Shown here piece by piece: positions 36,428 through 45,072 of a stretch of DNA of 64,000 bases. Where the stretch lies: positions 1 to 64,000 of the forward strand of contig CADBUZ010000005.1 of NCBI GenBank assembly GCA_902797985.1, read 5' to 3'. A model generated the notes under the pieces. That model saw only the letters and a program-made list of their open reading frames with translations, did not search any database and was not told the DNA's origin. Origin of the DNA: an uncultured bacterium (GTDB taxonomy: Bacteria; Cyanobacteriota; Vampirovibrionia; Gastranaerophilales; Gastranaerophilaceae). A program made the position numbers and the translations under genes. How positions within the stretch are numbered: the first letter of the stretch is position 1; every line of letters starts with the position of its first letter.

Positions 36428-37564
36428 ATGGAAAATGAAAAATTGAAAAAGATTTTCATTATAACCGGTGAATATTCCGGCAGCATGCACGCAACTCGTG
36501 TTGTTGAATGCATCAAAGCTTCAAATCAAAATATTGAAATAGAAGGTATTGGTGATGATAATCTTGAAAAAGCCGGAGTAAAACTGTTTTCAAATCATTC
36601 AAAAATGTCAGCAATGGGAATTTCACCTAAAATTCTTTTTGACCATATTACATTAGGGAAAAAACTTGTCAATTATATTACAAAAGAATACAAACCGGAT
36701 TTAGTTTTATTAATTGATTATGGTGCTTTTAACCTAAATATTTCTAAATTTTTAAAAAAGGCCGGAATTAAGACTTTTTATTATATTCCACCGCAAGTTT
36801 GGGCAAGCAGAAAATGGAGAATTAATGCAATTAAGAAAAATATCGATAAAGTTCTTTGTATATTTCCATTTGAAGTGGAATTGTATAAATCATACGGTAT
36901 TGATGTTCATTATTGCGGGCATCCTCTTGTTAAACAATTACCACAAAAAGCCAACAGGGATGAGTTTTTTGAAAAACATGGTCTTGATAAATCCAAAAAA
37001 CTTGTGTCAGTATTTCCCGGCTCAAGAGTTTTAGAACTTAAGTATCTTATGCAATTATTTATAAAAACAGCAAAAATTTTACAAAAAAATCATTCAGACT
37101 TACAGTTTGTCATATCACACGCACCAAACCTTAAAGAGGAAGATTATAACAAATATTTAAAAGGAGATTCTTCTTTTAAAATTATTAAAGGTGAAAATCA
37201 AGCATTATTAAGTGTTTCTGATGCATTAATTCTTGCCTCAGGAACTGTCGCACTTGAAGCATCATTTTATCAAGTCCCTATGATAATTTCTTATAGAGGA
37301 CCATGGATTTTGTATTTAATTTACCTTTTAGTAAGATGTATCAAAATGGTATCACTTCCGAATATTATTATGAACAAATTTATTGTTCCTGAACTTATAC
37401 AGGCTAAAGCTAATACAAAATGCATTTCATCAGAGATAGAAAAGATATTATATGATGAAGATTACAGACAAGAATACATAAATCAACTTGGAGAAGTTAA
37501 ATCAAGATTATCAGATAAATATTCGGCTCAAGAAGTTGCAAATGTAATTTTAGAAAACATATAA
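36428..37564 (+). CDS. lpxB: lipid-A-disaccharide synthase LpxB
   Basis: 378 residues. A GT19 glycosyltransferase that joins lipid X and UDP-diacylglucosamine into the disaccharide-1-phosphate. The N-terminal IITGEYSGSMHATR, EGIGDDNLEKAG, the YYIPPQVWASRKWR segment, the HYCGHPLV element and the C-terminal LILASGTVALEASFYQVPMI are all present. The product is made at the inner membrane and indicates a lipid A-based outer membrane. It forms an operon with lpxI. Confidence 0.95.
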   Translation: MENEKLKKIFIITGEYSGSMHATRVVECIKASNQNIEIEGIGDDNLEKAGVKLFSNHSKMSAMGISPKILFDHITLGKKLVNYITKEYKPDLVLLIDYGAFNLNISKFLKKAGIKTFYYIPPQVWASRKWRINAIKKNIDKVLCIFPFEVELYKSYGIDVHYCGHPLVKQLPQKANRDEFFEKHGLDKSKKLVSVFPGSRVLELKYLMQLFIKTAKILQKNHSDLQFVISHAPNLKEEDYNKYLKGDSSFKIIKGENQALLSVSDALILASGTVALEASFYQVPMIISYRGPWILYLIYLLVRCIKMVSLPNIIMNKFIVPELIQAKANTKCISSEIEKILYDEDYRQEYINQLGEVKSRLSDKYSAQEVANVILENI

Positions 37565-37567
37565 AAA

Positions 37568-37594
37568 AACACCACTCTTTTCAAGAATGGTGTT
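37568..37594 (-). terminator. terminator of the 674-residue gene
   Basis: AACACCA-C-TCTT and AAGA-A-TGGTGTT form an imperfect 12-bp stem with a 3-nt loop. Followed by T7 on the minus strand but not on the plus strand, it serves the minus-strand gene that ends at 37614. Confidence 0.75.
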
Positions 37595-37613
37595 AAGATT
37601 ATAAATTAACCAA

Positions 37614-39638
37614 TTACTTTTTCTTTGCTTTTGGCAATTTGCCATATTGTTCTATTTTTTCAGCTAACATTGAATCGTAAATTGCTTTTTCATCTTTAGC
37701 TGTAAAGCGTTCGGTTTTTGTTGCTAAGCTTTTCTTTTTAAGAGTTGTTCTGTTTCCTTCTGCAAGAGTTTCTATAATATCTTTTACAGAGAATTTTCTT
37801 GTGCCGTCAGCATTTCTTATTTTCAACATATAATTAACAAGTTTTTTGTTTTTACCATTGATTCTTGTATATAAATCAATAGCATCTTCATTGCTGACTG
37901 TTTTAGATTTGCTGAATGTACCATTTGCTTTTGCAGCTTTTCTTGAATCCTTGATTGATGCAAAAATTTCAGGTAACATATTTGCACGCATTTTTGTCGC
38001 ATTGATTGTATATAAATATTCTTGTTCATCAAGAATTGTTTGACTCTTAATTGATTTTTTAAGAACAGGTGCTACATCTTTTTGTGCTATAGTTAATTTT
38101 TTACCCATTGATTTAGATGGTGTATTAGTCAACAATTCTGACAATTTTGCTCTGTTTGCTTTTGCAAGAGAGAATGGTTCTTTTTTAACAACTGTCTTTT
38201 CCGGTTGAACATCAATTTTTACAGGTTTGTCAAATACCGGATTAAAATCGATTTTTATCACAGGTTCTTCTTTAAGTGGTGATACAGATGGTTTTACATC
38301 TTCCATTTTAATGAAATAATCATCAAACTCAGGTTCTTTTACCTGTTTAGATTTTTTAGAGAATAAGCCTTTAAGTTTATCTGTAAAGCTAAATTTTTTC
38401 ACAGATTTTTTACCTGAAAATTCATCAAGAAGTGACTGAAGCGGATTATATATATCCGATTTTATCGCTTTAGCTGCACGTTTCACATCAGCTGATAATC
38501 TTTCAGAACCAATTTCTTCAAATGCTTTAAGATAACTACCTGCGCCCGTTAACAAATTGGTTTTTTCCATCAATGAAGTAGCAAATTTTCTTGCGTTTTT
38601 ATCTGTATCAAATATTTTAAATAATTTATTAATATTTTCTATTTCATTATCAGGGAAATTACTTCTTTCTTGTAAATTATGATAATTAGATTCTAAGAAA
38701 TTAATTCTCAATTCAGCATTTTCGGATGTTGTAGATTTATAAATATCTAATAATGCATTTGCATCACCTTTTTCCAGTGATTCAACAGTCGGATTTAGCT
38801 TAATCCTAATAGAAGAAAGGATATCATTACCTTCTTCTGAATAGTTAGGTATAAATTTCTCCATAGAAACAGCTTCTGTTTCTGGGAACCCATAAAGAGC
38901 ATTAGTTAATTCATCAACCTTTTTAGCTCTATCAGGATCAAATTCCCCTCTTGATACCTTTTTATCTAAAATTTTAATAACATCTTTATTATCTGAATTA
39001 TTTTTTATAAATGTTTTATAAGAATCGAAGTTTTCAAGATATAAATCTGAATTAGGGGATTCTATAATTTCCATCACAAGTTCTTGTGGTCTTTCATTTC
39101 TTCTAAATTGAGAGAAAACATTTTCTACTTGTTCAAGTTTTTTATCATCGACTTCATATTTTTCAATACAAGTTTTAATATTTTTCATATCCATATCGAC
39201 ATTATCGATAAAATTCAAATGACGTACAGTTGGTTTTTTAATTTTATTAAACAAATCTATAACTAATTCAGGACTTTCTTTTTCTTCTGCTTTTTTATAA
39301 AAATTAGTTGTATTTAATCTATTTGACAATCTCCCTAAAAAATCAATACGAATTGCCGGTTGTCCCTGCAACATTTCTTTTATTTCTTTATTATCTTTAC
39401 TAAGGACAGGAGCAATAAAATCAACCAAATCATTAAATCTATTCTTTTGTTCTTTTGACATACCAAAGATAGATTCTTTAATTGGCATATATATACTCCG
39501 TAAATTCAAACCGGTAAAATTGACATCATTCGACGTTGGATTTGAACAAGGTTGTGAATTATTATTTCTTACATTTTGTCTATGAGATGCACTTGCAATC
39601 ATTCTTGATTGATTGGAGTAATTGGTTGAAATATTCAT
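37614..39638 (-). CDS. large lineage-specific protein with N-terminal FTG motif
   Basis: 674 residues with no signal peptide or membrane helix. The first 35 residues are Asn/Ser-rich and disordered, followed by DVNFTGLNLRS (F41-T-G43), which resembles the short N-terminal motif of other genes in this window. A long mostly helical, charged region (about 50-400) follows, then a Lys/Pro-rich linker (about 415-500) and a Lys-rich C-terminal domain with NATKMRANMLPEIFASIKDSRKAAK. The basic C-terminus (IEQYGKLPKAKKK) could bind nucleic acid or a membrane surface. No family was recognised. It has its own terminator and is monocistronic. Confidence 0.65.
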   Translation of the reverse strand: MNISTNYSNQSRMIASASHRQNVRNNNSQPCSNPTSNDVNFTGLNLRSIYMPIKESIFGMSKEQKNRFNDLVDFIAPVLSKDNKEIKEMLQGQPAIRIDFLGRLSNRLNTTNFYKKAEEKESPELVIDLFNKIKKPTVRHLNFIDNVDMDMKNIKTCIEKYEVDDKKLEQVENVFSQFRRNERPQELVMEIIESPNSDLYLENFDSYKTFIKNNSDNKDVIKILDKKVSRGEFDPDRAKKVDELTNALYGFPETEAVSMEKFIPNYSEEGNDILSSIRIKLNPTVESLEKGDANALLDIYKSTTSENAELRINFLESNYHNLQERSNFPDNEIENINKLFKIFDTDKNARKFATSLMEKTNLLTGAGSYLKAFEEIGSERLSADVKRAAKAIKSDIYNPLQSLLDEFSGKKSVKKFSFTDKLKGLFSKKSKQVKEPEFDDYFIKMEDVKPSVSPLKEEPVIKIDFNPVFDKPVKIDVQPEKTVVKKEPFSLAKANRAKLSELLTNTPSKSMGKKLTIAQKDVAPVLKKSIKSQTILDEQEYLYTINATKMRANMLPEIFASIKDSRKAAKANGTFSKSKTVSNEDAIDLYTRINGKNKKLVNYMLKIRNADGTRKFSVKDIIETLAEGNRTTLKKKSLATKTERFTAKDEKAIYDSMLAEKIEQYGKLPKAKKK

Positions 39639-39836
39639 TTTTTAATCCTTAAAATATGTAATATAAACACACACATGTACTAACACCCCTAAAAAAAAGA
39701 ATTGTTATCTTTTATTTAATTGTTTAACAAAATTTAACAGAACTGTCTTATCCTTAACAAAATAACTACAAGCAATATTACTATTTAAATTTTAATTACT
39801 TTAATTGAATAACTTTTAAATTCACACAAAACAACA

Positions 39837-39863
39837 AAAAGCCGGCTTTATAAGTCGGCTTTT
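39837..39863 (-). terminator. terminator after the HD-GYP-like gene
   Basis: AAAAGCCG and CGGCTTTT enclose an inner CTT/AAG pairing. On the minus strand a T-rich tract follows. It lies 19 nt after the stop at 39882. Confidence 0.75.
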
Positions 39864-39881
39864 CTTATTTATATATTTCGA

Positions 39882-41246
39882 CTATTCACTTAATACATCA
39901 TAAAGGGCGCTAACAATAACAGGATCCCATTTTGTACCTGATTCTTGATTTATAATCGATAAAGCCTGTTCTTTTGTCATAGCCTTTCTGAACGCACGAT
40001 CAGAAGTCATAGCTGAATATGCGTCTGCCACCGCTATAATTCTTGAACCCAGCGGAATTGACATTCTTGCCAATCCTTCAGGCTCACCTGAACCGTCATA
40101 ACGCTCTTTGTGATAACAAATATATGGAACAACTTCTGATAAGAAGTTTATCTTCATCAAGATATTTACACCTATATTAGAATAAGTTTTCAACTTATCC
40201 CAATCTTCTTTGCTCAACTTGCCTTTATTAGAGAACAATTCTTCAGGAAGTGCAATTTTACCAATATTTGACAACAAACCTGCATAATATATCAAGTCTT
40301 TTGTCTTTTCGTTCAATCCAAGTTCAGTTGCAAGCTTGCGAGCAAGATCGGCTGTATTTTGTGAGTGAGCAACACTATATTGACCTTTAATATCAACCGC
40401 ATTAGCTAATGCTTTGATAAAAGTTTCTTGATTATCACCCAAATCACCAATCAAAGCGGTTAACTCAGCTCTCATATGCTGTAATTCAACCATTTCCGCA
40501 TCATCACTATCAATTAAATCGTTTGCAACGTTTATTGTTTTTTGCATAGTAATCGATGTTCCGAAAAGTCTTGACATAGACTCAACTAAATGTAAGAACT
40601 CAGCTCTTATAGTCTTGTCTGAATAATTTTCGACTACGAAAACACCTACAACATTTGCGTTGTTATGGATAGGGATTGCGATATAGCGCTTAGCATCATC
40701 CTCTCTCAAACGAGAGAATTTTTTGATAGATTGGATATTCTCAGGTGCTACATCGATAGTTTGTATATTTTTGAGTGCTTGCACAACAGGTTCACTATCC
40801 TCATCAAGATTAAAACCTATACTTTGAGAAAATACATCTTTTTCAAAGTCTATAGATGAACCCGCTAATACGATATCTCTTTCTACATTATCTAACCCGC
40901 AAGCAAATTCCTTTGTCAAATAAACAAAACAAGCATCGTTTTCTAATATTTGAGTCATTGTTTTTGCTATTGAGTTATAGATAATATAATCATCTTTTGA
41001 ATTAAAACCAATAACAGATAACGTGTTGTTCATAGAATATACTGAAACAAGCTCTGTTAGCTGATTTTTTAACTTGGAAACTTTATTTTTTTCGCTATTA
41101 CCAATTTTTTCAGCCAAATCTTTTGAAATAAGATTTTCTGAAATAAAATCTCCTAAGTTTAGGGCAAATATTTCTTCAAGGGGATCGCCTTCGACTAAAT
41201 CAATAGATCTGCCAAATAGTGAGGCTCCTTTTTCTTCTTCTGTCAT
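39882..41246 (-). CDS. GAF plus degenerate HD-GYP domain protein
   Basis: 454 residues. An N-terminal low-complexity part, a GAF-like domain at about residues 75-235 (DACFVYLTKEF, RYIAIPIHNNANVVGVFVVENY) and an HD-GYP-type domain at about 280-452. HD-GYP proteins normally hydrolyse cyclic di-GMP with a metal site. Here His294 is kept, but the HD pair is Ser326-Asn327 (LLSNIGK), the next His is Tyr355, the HHE motif is YHKE (378-381) and GYP reads GEP (387-389). Most metal ligands are therefore lost, while the fold-defining DGSG and RIIAVADAYSAMTSDR remain. It may be a non-catalytic signalling module. Confidence 0.82.
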   Translation of the reverse strand: MTEEEKGASLFGRSIDLVEGDPLEEIFALNLGDFISENLISKDLAEKIGNSEKNKVSKLKNQLTELVSVYSMNNTLSVIGFNSKDDYIIYNSIAKTMTQILENDACFVYLTKEFACGLDNVERDIVLAGSSIDFEKDVFSQSIGFNLDEDSEPVVQALKNIQTIDVAPENIQSIKKFSRLREDDAKRYIAIPIHNNANVVGVFVVENYSDKTIRAEFLHLVESMSRLFGTSITMQKTINVANDLIDSDDAEMVELQHMRAELTALIGDLGDNQETFIKALANAVDIKGQYSVAHSQNTADLARKLATELGLNEKTKDLIYYAGLLSNIGKIALPEELFSNKGKLSKEDWDKLKTYSNIGVNILMKINFLSEVVPYICYHKERYDGSGEPEGLARMSIPLGSRIIAVADAYSAMTSDRAFRKAMTKEQALSIINQESGTKWDPVIVSALYDVLSE

Positions 41247-41439
41247 AGTTGTATACCTTCTTAAAATCTTTGTTTCATTGGATTTTTGTTATTTGTAATT
41301 ATGATTACGGCACAAATTTGAAAAACTTTAATAACTTTTTTCAATTATTATACTTTAGTTATAGAAAAGTTAAACTTTTTTATTAAATTTAGCAAAAATT
41401 TTTATTTTAATGCTTTAAATAATCAGAAAATAATCAAAT

Positions 41440-42348
41440 ATGAATATCCAATCTATAAACATTATACCAACCATAAACCCTATTAAACAAAAACCTCAAA
41501 GTATTTACTTTCGAGGAAGGATTGAAACTGACGAATTTTCATCAGAATTTAAAACAAGAAAAAATAAGATTATTGAAAAATTAAACAAACAAGAATTGAA
41601 AAACAAAACAGGTATGGATTTAATTAAAAAATCCACAGATGAAATACATCTTGATAACGGGATAAACTATTATATTCAAAAAGTAACAGAAGATGAAGAA
41701 TACAACCTTTTACATAGTGACATAGATAATTTTCTACAAATCTTCAAAGGGAACTGGACAGATTTTAATGGGGAACAAATATACTATAACAAAACAATTA
41801 AAACCTATGACAAACTAACCAATTTATATAAATCTGTACTTGATCCTGATACGAACCCTGAAATAATACAAATAAAAGATATCTTAAAAAATAAGCATGG
41901 CGTCAAAGAAGCACATTTTAACAACAATATAGAATCTGCTCAAAACTGGTTATGGAGTGCAGAAACAGCAAAAAAACATAACTTAACCATGCCTGAACAA
42001 ATCATAGAATGTCCATACGTATATTCACCAGGGACAACTGCAATAACATCAAAAGGAATGACCGTCATAACAAACACAAAAAACTTAGAAATTTTGGACA
42101 ATTGCTCTACTGACCATCCAATACACGCATATATACACGAAATCGTTCATTGCAATCAACCAAATTTAATAGCATTCAATATCAAAAAAATTCCCGACAA
42201 ATTCCAAGATACAATAAACGCACTCTCACTATATGCAAAAGACAATTATACTCACGAAATCCATGCAGAATTAAAAACAAAACAAATTCTTGATGACCTA
42301 AATCAAGACGAAAACAATCTTCTTGATAATATTGAAAACCAATTATAA
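41440..42348 (+). CDS. putative zincin-type metallopeptidase with N-terminal FRG motif
   Basis: 302 residues without signal peptide. Near the C-terminus the motif HEIVH (residues 233-237, in HAYIHEIVHCNQ) is a consensus HExxH zinc site, and THEIHAE (271-277) about 35 residues later could supply the third zinc ligand, as in gluzincins. The N-terminus has IYFRGRIETD (F24-R-G26), resembling other FxG starts here. The protein is otherwise helical and charged. No Shine-Dalgarno is obvious. A peptidase role is inference from HExxH alone, which also occurs by chance. Confidence 0.65.
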   Translation: MNIQSINIIPTINPIKQKPQSIYFRGRIETDEFSSEFKTRKNKIIEKLNKQELKNKTGMDLIKKSTDEIHLDNGINYYIQKVTEDEEYNLLHSDIDNFLQIFKGNWTDFNGEQIYYNKTIKTYDKLTNLYKSVLDPDTNPEIIQIKDILKNKHGVKEAHFNNNIESAQNWLWSAETAKKHNLTMPEQIIECPYVYSPGTTAITSKGMTVITNTKNLEILDNCSTDHPIHAYIHEIVHCNQPNLIAFNIKKIPDKFQDTINALSLYAKDNYTHEIHAELKTKQILDDLNQDENNLLDNIENQL

Positions 42349-42351
42349 AAA

Positions 42352-42909
42352 CTAACAATCAAAATAATCTAACATTGATTCATGGATTGATTCATTAATA
42401 ATTTTAGCCCCTCGCTTTGCATTATTCTTATCAAACGAACTTTTTAAACTATCTTCATAATTTTGTTTAAGATTTTTCTCGAAATATAACTTCATATCAA
42501 CTCCCGGAAGCATACCGAATCTGACATTAGAACCTTCTATAAAATCCTTCTCTACTACCATATCCGTTTTTTCTTGAGAATTTATCTTTCTTGTAAGCTT
42601 TGCTAGAAAATCAAACATTGGTAAATTTTTATCTTTTCTCTCTAAATTTTTTCCATTTAAATAAAAATCATATTTTGGATATTCATATTCCGATATAGGA
42701 TTTTGTTTTATTGTATACAAACTAATTTGTCCTGAATAACTGCAATCAGCAACATCTGATTTACTCATTGCTTTTTTAAATTCAGCCAAATCTTTACCTC
42801 GAAAATCATCAACAAGCTGTGTTGTGAATACTTGTCCTTCTTGATTTCTAAATGTATCTACTATTTTTATAAATCCGGTGTTTTTTACACCTGTAAAACT
42901 AACTGTCAT
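42352..42909 (-). CDS. lineage-specific protein with N-terminal FTG motif
   Basis: 185 residues with no signal peptide. It begins MTVSFTGVKNTGFI (F5-T-G7) and continues as a mixed alpha/beta protein (VDTFRNQEGQVFTTQLVDDF). The C-terminal part contains EGSNVRFGMLPGVDMKLYF and a helical tail. No catalytic motif was recognised. It is convergent with the zincin-like gene, whose stop lies 3 nt away. Confidence 0.6.
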   Translation of the reverse strand: MTVSFTGVKNTGFIKIVDTFRNQEGQVFTTQLVDDFRGKDLAEFKKAMSKSDVADCSYSGQISLYTIKQNPISEYEYPKYDFYLNGKNLERKDKNLPMFDFLAKLTRKINSQEKTDMVVEKDFIEGSNVRFGMLPGVDMKLYFEKNLKQNYEDSLKSSFDKNNAKRGAKIINESIHESMLDYFDC

Positions 42910-43029
42910 TATTTTCCCTTGTTTTTTATTTATATAACAACTTTAAAAATATTTTTTGCTATTGTATCCATAAAACTTTACAAATAATAGATTATCAGCA
43001 AAAAAATAATTTACAGTTATTAAAATATT

Positions 43030-43449
43030 ATGAAAGTTAACTTAGATAAAATTAATTTTGGCGACAGAATTTCTCAATACAATATTGGGAAACATTGCAT
43101 TGAGGAATATTATAATGATTCCGATATTATAACTAAACGTATTGAATACGATGAGTTTAAAAGAGATGTTGACTCAAAAACATTTGATATACAAGGAAAT
43201 ATAACTGATCATCAACATAAAGAGTATTTCGAAAACGAAACAGAAAAAGGAGTTATAGAAACTTTTAAAAATAGCTCACAAGAATATACAAGAAAAGCCT
43301 ATACTAAAATAGAAAACGGATTAAAACATCATATTGACAACTACAACTCAAAAACCAATCCTAAATCAAACTATATTAATGATTTTATATATGATATGTC
43401 AAACAAACTTATAAAAATAATTTCTAACGGAAAAGAACTTAAATTTTAA
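43030..43449 (+). CDS. hypothetical protein of 139 residues
   Basis: The protein starts MKVNLDKINFGDRI, similar in feel to the FxG starts of its neighbours but lacking the exact pattern. It is highly charged, with Lys/Asp/Asn/Tyr abundant (YNDSDIITKRIEYDEFKRDVD), and ends with a helix that contains IYDMSNKLIKII. There is no signal peptide or Shine-Dalgarno. It faces the 185-residue gene divergently, 120 nt apart. Unrecognised. Confidence 0.5.
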   Translation: MKVNLDKINFGDRISQYNIGKHCIEEYYNDSDIITKRIEYDEFKRDVDSKTFDIQGNITDHQHKEYFENETEKGVIETFKNSSQEYTRKAYTKIENGLKHHIDNYNSKTNPKSNYINDFIYDMSNKLIKIISNGKELKF

Positions 43450-43451
43450 AT

Positions 43452-43709
43452 TTATAATTGATCCTGCTGATACTGTTTTAATAATTGGAACGGGGTTGGC
43501 ATAAAATTTATAGGCATTTCTTCATCATCAATATCAACTTTAGACTGATTATTACTATTATTAAAACTTGGCTTTTTTAAATTATACGTTTTTGCAGGAA
43601 GGTTTATATCTAAACCAATCTCTTTTTTTTCAGAGTTATTAACCTCTTGAGCATAACACCCCAAAACAAAAAACAATAATAAAAATAGTAAAATAACAAT
43701 CTTTTTCAT
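43452..43709 (-). CDS. small exported protein, possible lipoprotein
   Basis: 85 residues. The N-terminus (MKKIVILLFLLLFFVLGCYAQE) is a signal sequence. VLGC could be an atypical lipobox with Cys18, or cleavage could occur after CYA. The mature part is short, polar and Asn/Lys/Asp-rich (DIDDEEMPINFMPTPF). A TATAAT box ends 6 nt before the ATG with no Shine-Dalgarno, so the mRNA may be leaderless. Function unknown. Confidence 0.6.
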   Translation of the reverse strand: MKKIVILLFLLLFFVLGCYAQEVNNSEKKEIGLDINLPAKTYNLKKPSFNNSNNQSKVDIDDEEMPINFMPTPFQLLKQYQQDQL

Positions 43710-43715
43710 AAATGT

Positions 43716-43721
43716 ATTATA
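43716..43721 (-). promoter_or_regulatory. -10 box of the 85-residue gene, probable leaderless start
   Basis: The minus strand reads TATAAT, then the six bases ACATTT, then the ATG at 43709. There is no Shine-Dalgarno. This is a perfect consensus -10 at the distance expected for a leaderless transcript. Confidence 0.55.
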
Positions 43722-43894
43722 TTATGATAAATAGCACGATGCAATTTTTATTGTAAGGCACAACATAGTAATAATAACTAAATTTTAATACCGGAAACAT
43801 AAATTAACACATCATACATGTGGTTATTATTAATTTAAAAAGATTCTGAAACGAATTTTTAATTATGAATATGACTATTTAGCCACCCATATTT

Positions 43895-44200
43895 TTATAC
43901 TTCTTTTTGATAAAATAATTTTCCGTCATTATCAATACTTTTTTTCATACCTTCATGGGTAAGAGCCCTATAATCTGTGACATCAAACATATAAGGGGTA
44001 GGTAAATCGTCCAGCTCACCCCAAACCCTCTGGATATTCTCGTGATCATCCGTCCAAACAGCAAAATCAATATCTGAACCGTAGTGATAAGTACCTTTTG
44101 CTCTAGAACCATATATACAAACTTTTTCAATAAAAGGTTTTGACTTAAAATATTCTAATAGCTCATTAATTGTTCTTTCTGGCAGTCCAAAATCATTCAT
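43895..44200 (-). CDS. MNT-domain nucleotidyltransferase (antitoxin of HEPN/MNT pair)
   Basis: 101 residues. A minimal nucleotidyltransferase with the motif GSRAKGTYHYGSDID: Gly31-Ser32, ten residues, Asp43-x-Asp45, the GSx10DxD signature. In the type VII HepT/MntA toxin-antitoxin systems this enzyme AMPylates the HEPN toxin. HI0073-type pairs with the same layout also exist. The start overlaps the end of the upstream HEPN-like gene by 8 bp, so the two are translationally coupled. Confidence 0.88.
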   Translation of the reverse strand: MNDFGLPERTINELLEYFKSKPFIEKVCIYGSRAKGTYHYGSDIDFAVWTDDHENIQRVWGELDDLPTPYMFDVTDYRALTHEGMKKSIDNDGKLFYQKEV

Positions 44201-44594
44201 TAATCAATTCCTCAACTTTACCGCTGAAAGCTAATAGTTCATCGTAATAAGGGTACGCAATTTTTTCTAACATTATATTAACTTTATCCATGTTGTATTC
44301 ATGAGAAGTTGAATTTCTAGTTTCAGACATATCTATCCACGTTTGACCATTTTCGATGGTTTTTTTATTAAATGCTTCTTTTATAACCGTTTTAGGGTAA
44401 TTAGCTTCAATTCCATTCTCATATAAATAATCTTTCAAAACCTTCCAAGCAAGTTCAAAAACAATTTCAAATGACTGCACCATTGCCAACCTGTTTGTAT
44501 CATTCACTTTATCAGCAACATAGCCATTTCGCATATTTTGATACAACTCAAATGCTTTTTTAAAATTTTCTATTCTTTCTTCTAATCTTGACAT
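44193..44594 (-). CDS. HEPN-type partner of MNT nucleotidyltransferase (HI0074/NTase-substrate-binding family)
   Basis: 133 residues from the ATG at 44594, with AGAGG upstream. A four-helix bundle: EERIENFKKAFELYQ, AMVQSFEIVFELAWKVLKDYL, the PKTVIKEAF turn, and a C-terminal helix. The HEPN motif Rx4HxY is Arg93-NSTS-His98-Glu-Tyr100. In this family the HI0074-like protein binds the nucleotidyltransferase; in HepT systems it is an RNase toxin. Both readings are possible, and the intact Rx4HxY favours a toxin. The order is toxin then antitoxin. Confidence 0.85.
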   Translation of the reverse strand: MSRLEERIENFKKAFELYQNMRNGYVADKVNDTNRLAMVQSFEIVFELAWKVLKDYLYENGIEANYPKTVIKEAFNKKTIENGQTWIDMSETRNSTSHEYNMDKVNIMLEKIAYPYYDELLAFSGKVEELINE

Positions 44595-44663
44595 TAAATA
44601 ATCCTCTATACACATAATAACATATAGATTGATAATAACGCAATATTACAGCTATTATAATAT

Positions 44664-44801
44664 CTATGACTCACTCATCATCGCATTTACAACTTTGTAT
44701 ACTTCTTCTAATTCTTCAGGAGAATTTTTAAGCAGTTTTATTTTTTCAATTAATTCATCAGCAAGCGTTTCAGTATCTTTCAGATGCTCTACACAGAATA
44801 A
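44664..44801 (-). pseudogene. possible 3' fragment of a small helical protein
   Basis: Upstream of the HEPN/MNT pair, the minus strand encodes about 45 residues ending ELEEVYKVVNAMMSES without a proper start: an in-frame TAA lies just before it. The composition (charged helix LADELIEKIKLLKNS) is protein-like, as in the C-terminus of XRE-type regulators. It may be a remnant of a regulator or antitoxin, or chance. Confidence 0.3.
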
Positions 44802-44811
44802 TTAATCAGGC

Positions 44812-44847
44812 TGTAGGATGTGGTAATCTATGATTATCGCATCAATA
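44812..44847. repeat. palindromic hairpin, first of a tandem pair
   Basis: GATGTGGTAATC and GATTATCGCATC form a 12-bp stem with two G-T pairs and a 3-nt loop. It is a variant of the element that follows at 44865, with the same GATG...CATC ends preceded by TGTAG. Confidence 0.6.
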
Positions 44848-44864
44848 TAACAGACCATATAAAA

Positions 44865-44902
44865 GATGCGGTAGATAAAAATCTACCGCATCCTACTTTT
44901 TT
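44865..44902. terminator. perfect hairpin with T-run between ppdK and the HEPN/MNT pair
   Basis: GATGCGGTAGAT-AAAA-ATCTACCGCATC is a perfect 12-bp stem followed by CTACTTTTTT on the plus strand. It lies about 170 nt after the ppdK stop. As no plus-strand gene ends here, it is either a dispersed palindrome or acts on minus-strand read-through. The ATCCTAC flank links it to 33841-33866. Confidence 0.55.
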
Positions 44903-45072
44903 ATTTCTGTTGAACAGGTACGCCCAACATATATATATTTACCCCTGTCTTGGATTATTGCTTCACGCCTTCAAGTCGTACACTACATTTTGCTATCGCA
45001 AAATTGCTGTTCACTCTTTCGGCGTTTCTTCGAGCTAGTTCGTTCCACTCACTTCGCTCTACGCAAAATCCG
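44903..45072. other. gene-free stretch after ppdK
   Basis: It contains ACTTCGCTCTACGC, TCTTTCGGCGTTTC and TTGCTATCGCAAAATTG text, less AT-rich than the coding sequence nearby, and short frames that look like repeat-derived artefacts rather than genes. No terminator for ppdK is recognisable within it; the nearest hairpin is at 44865-44892. Confidence 0.4.

Noticed and set aside
44903-45072. Short plus-strand frames between the hairpin and ppdK
   Set aside because: They overlap a low-complexity intergenic tract and the 3' end of ppdK and have no coding signature.
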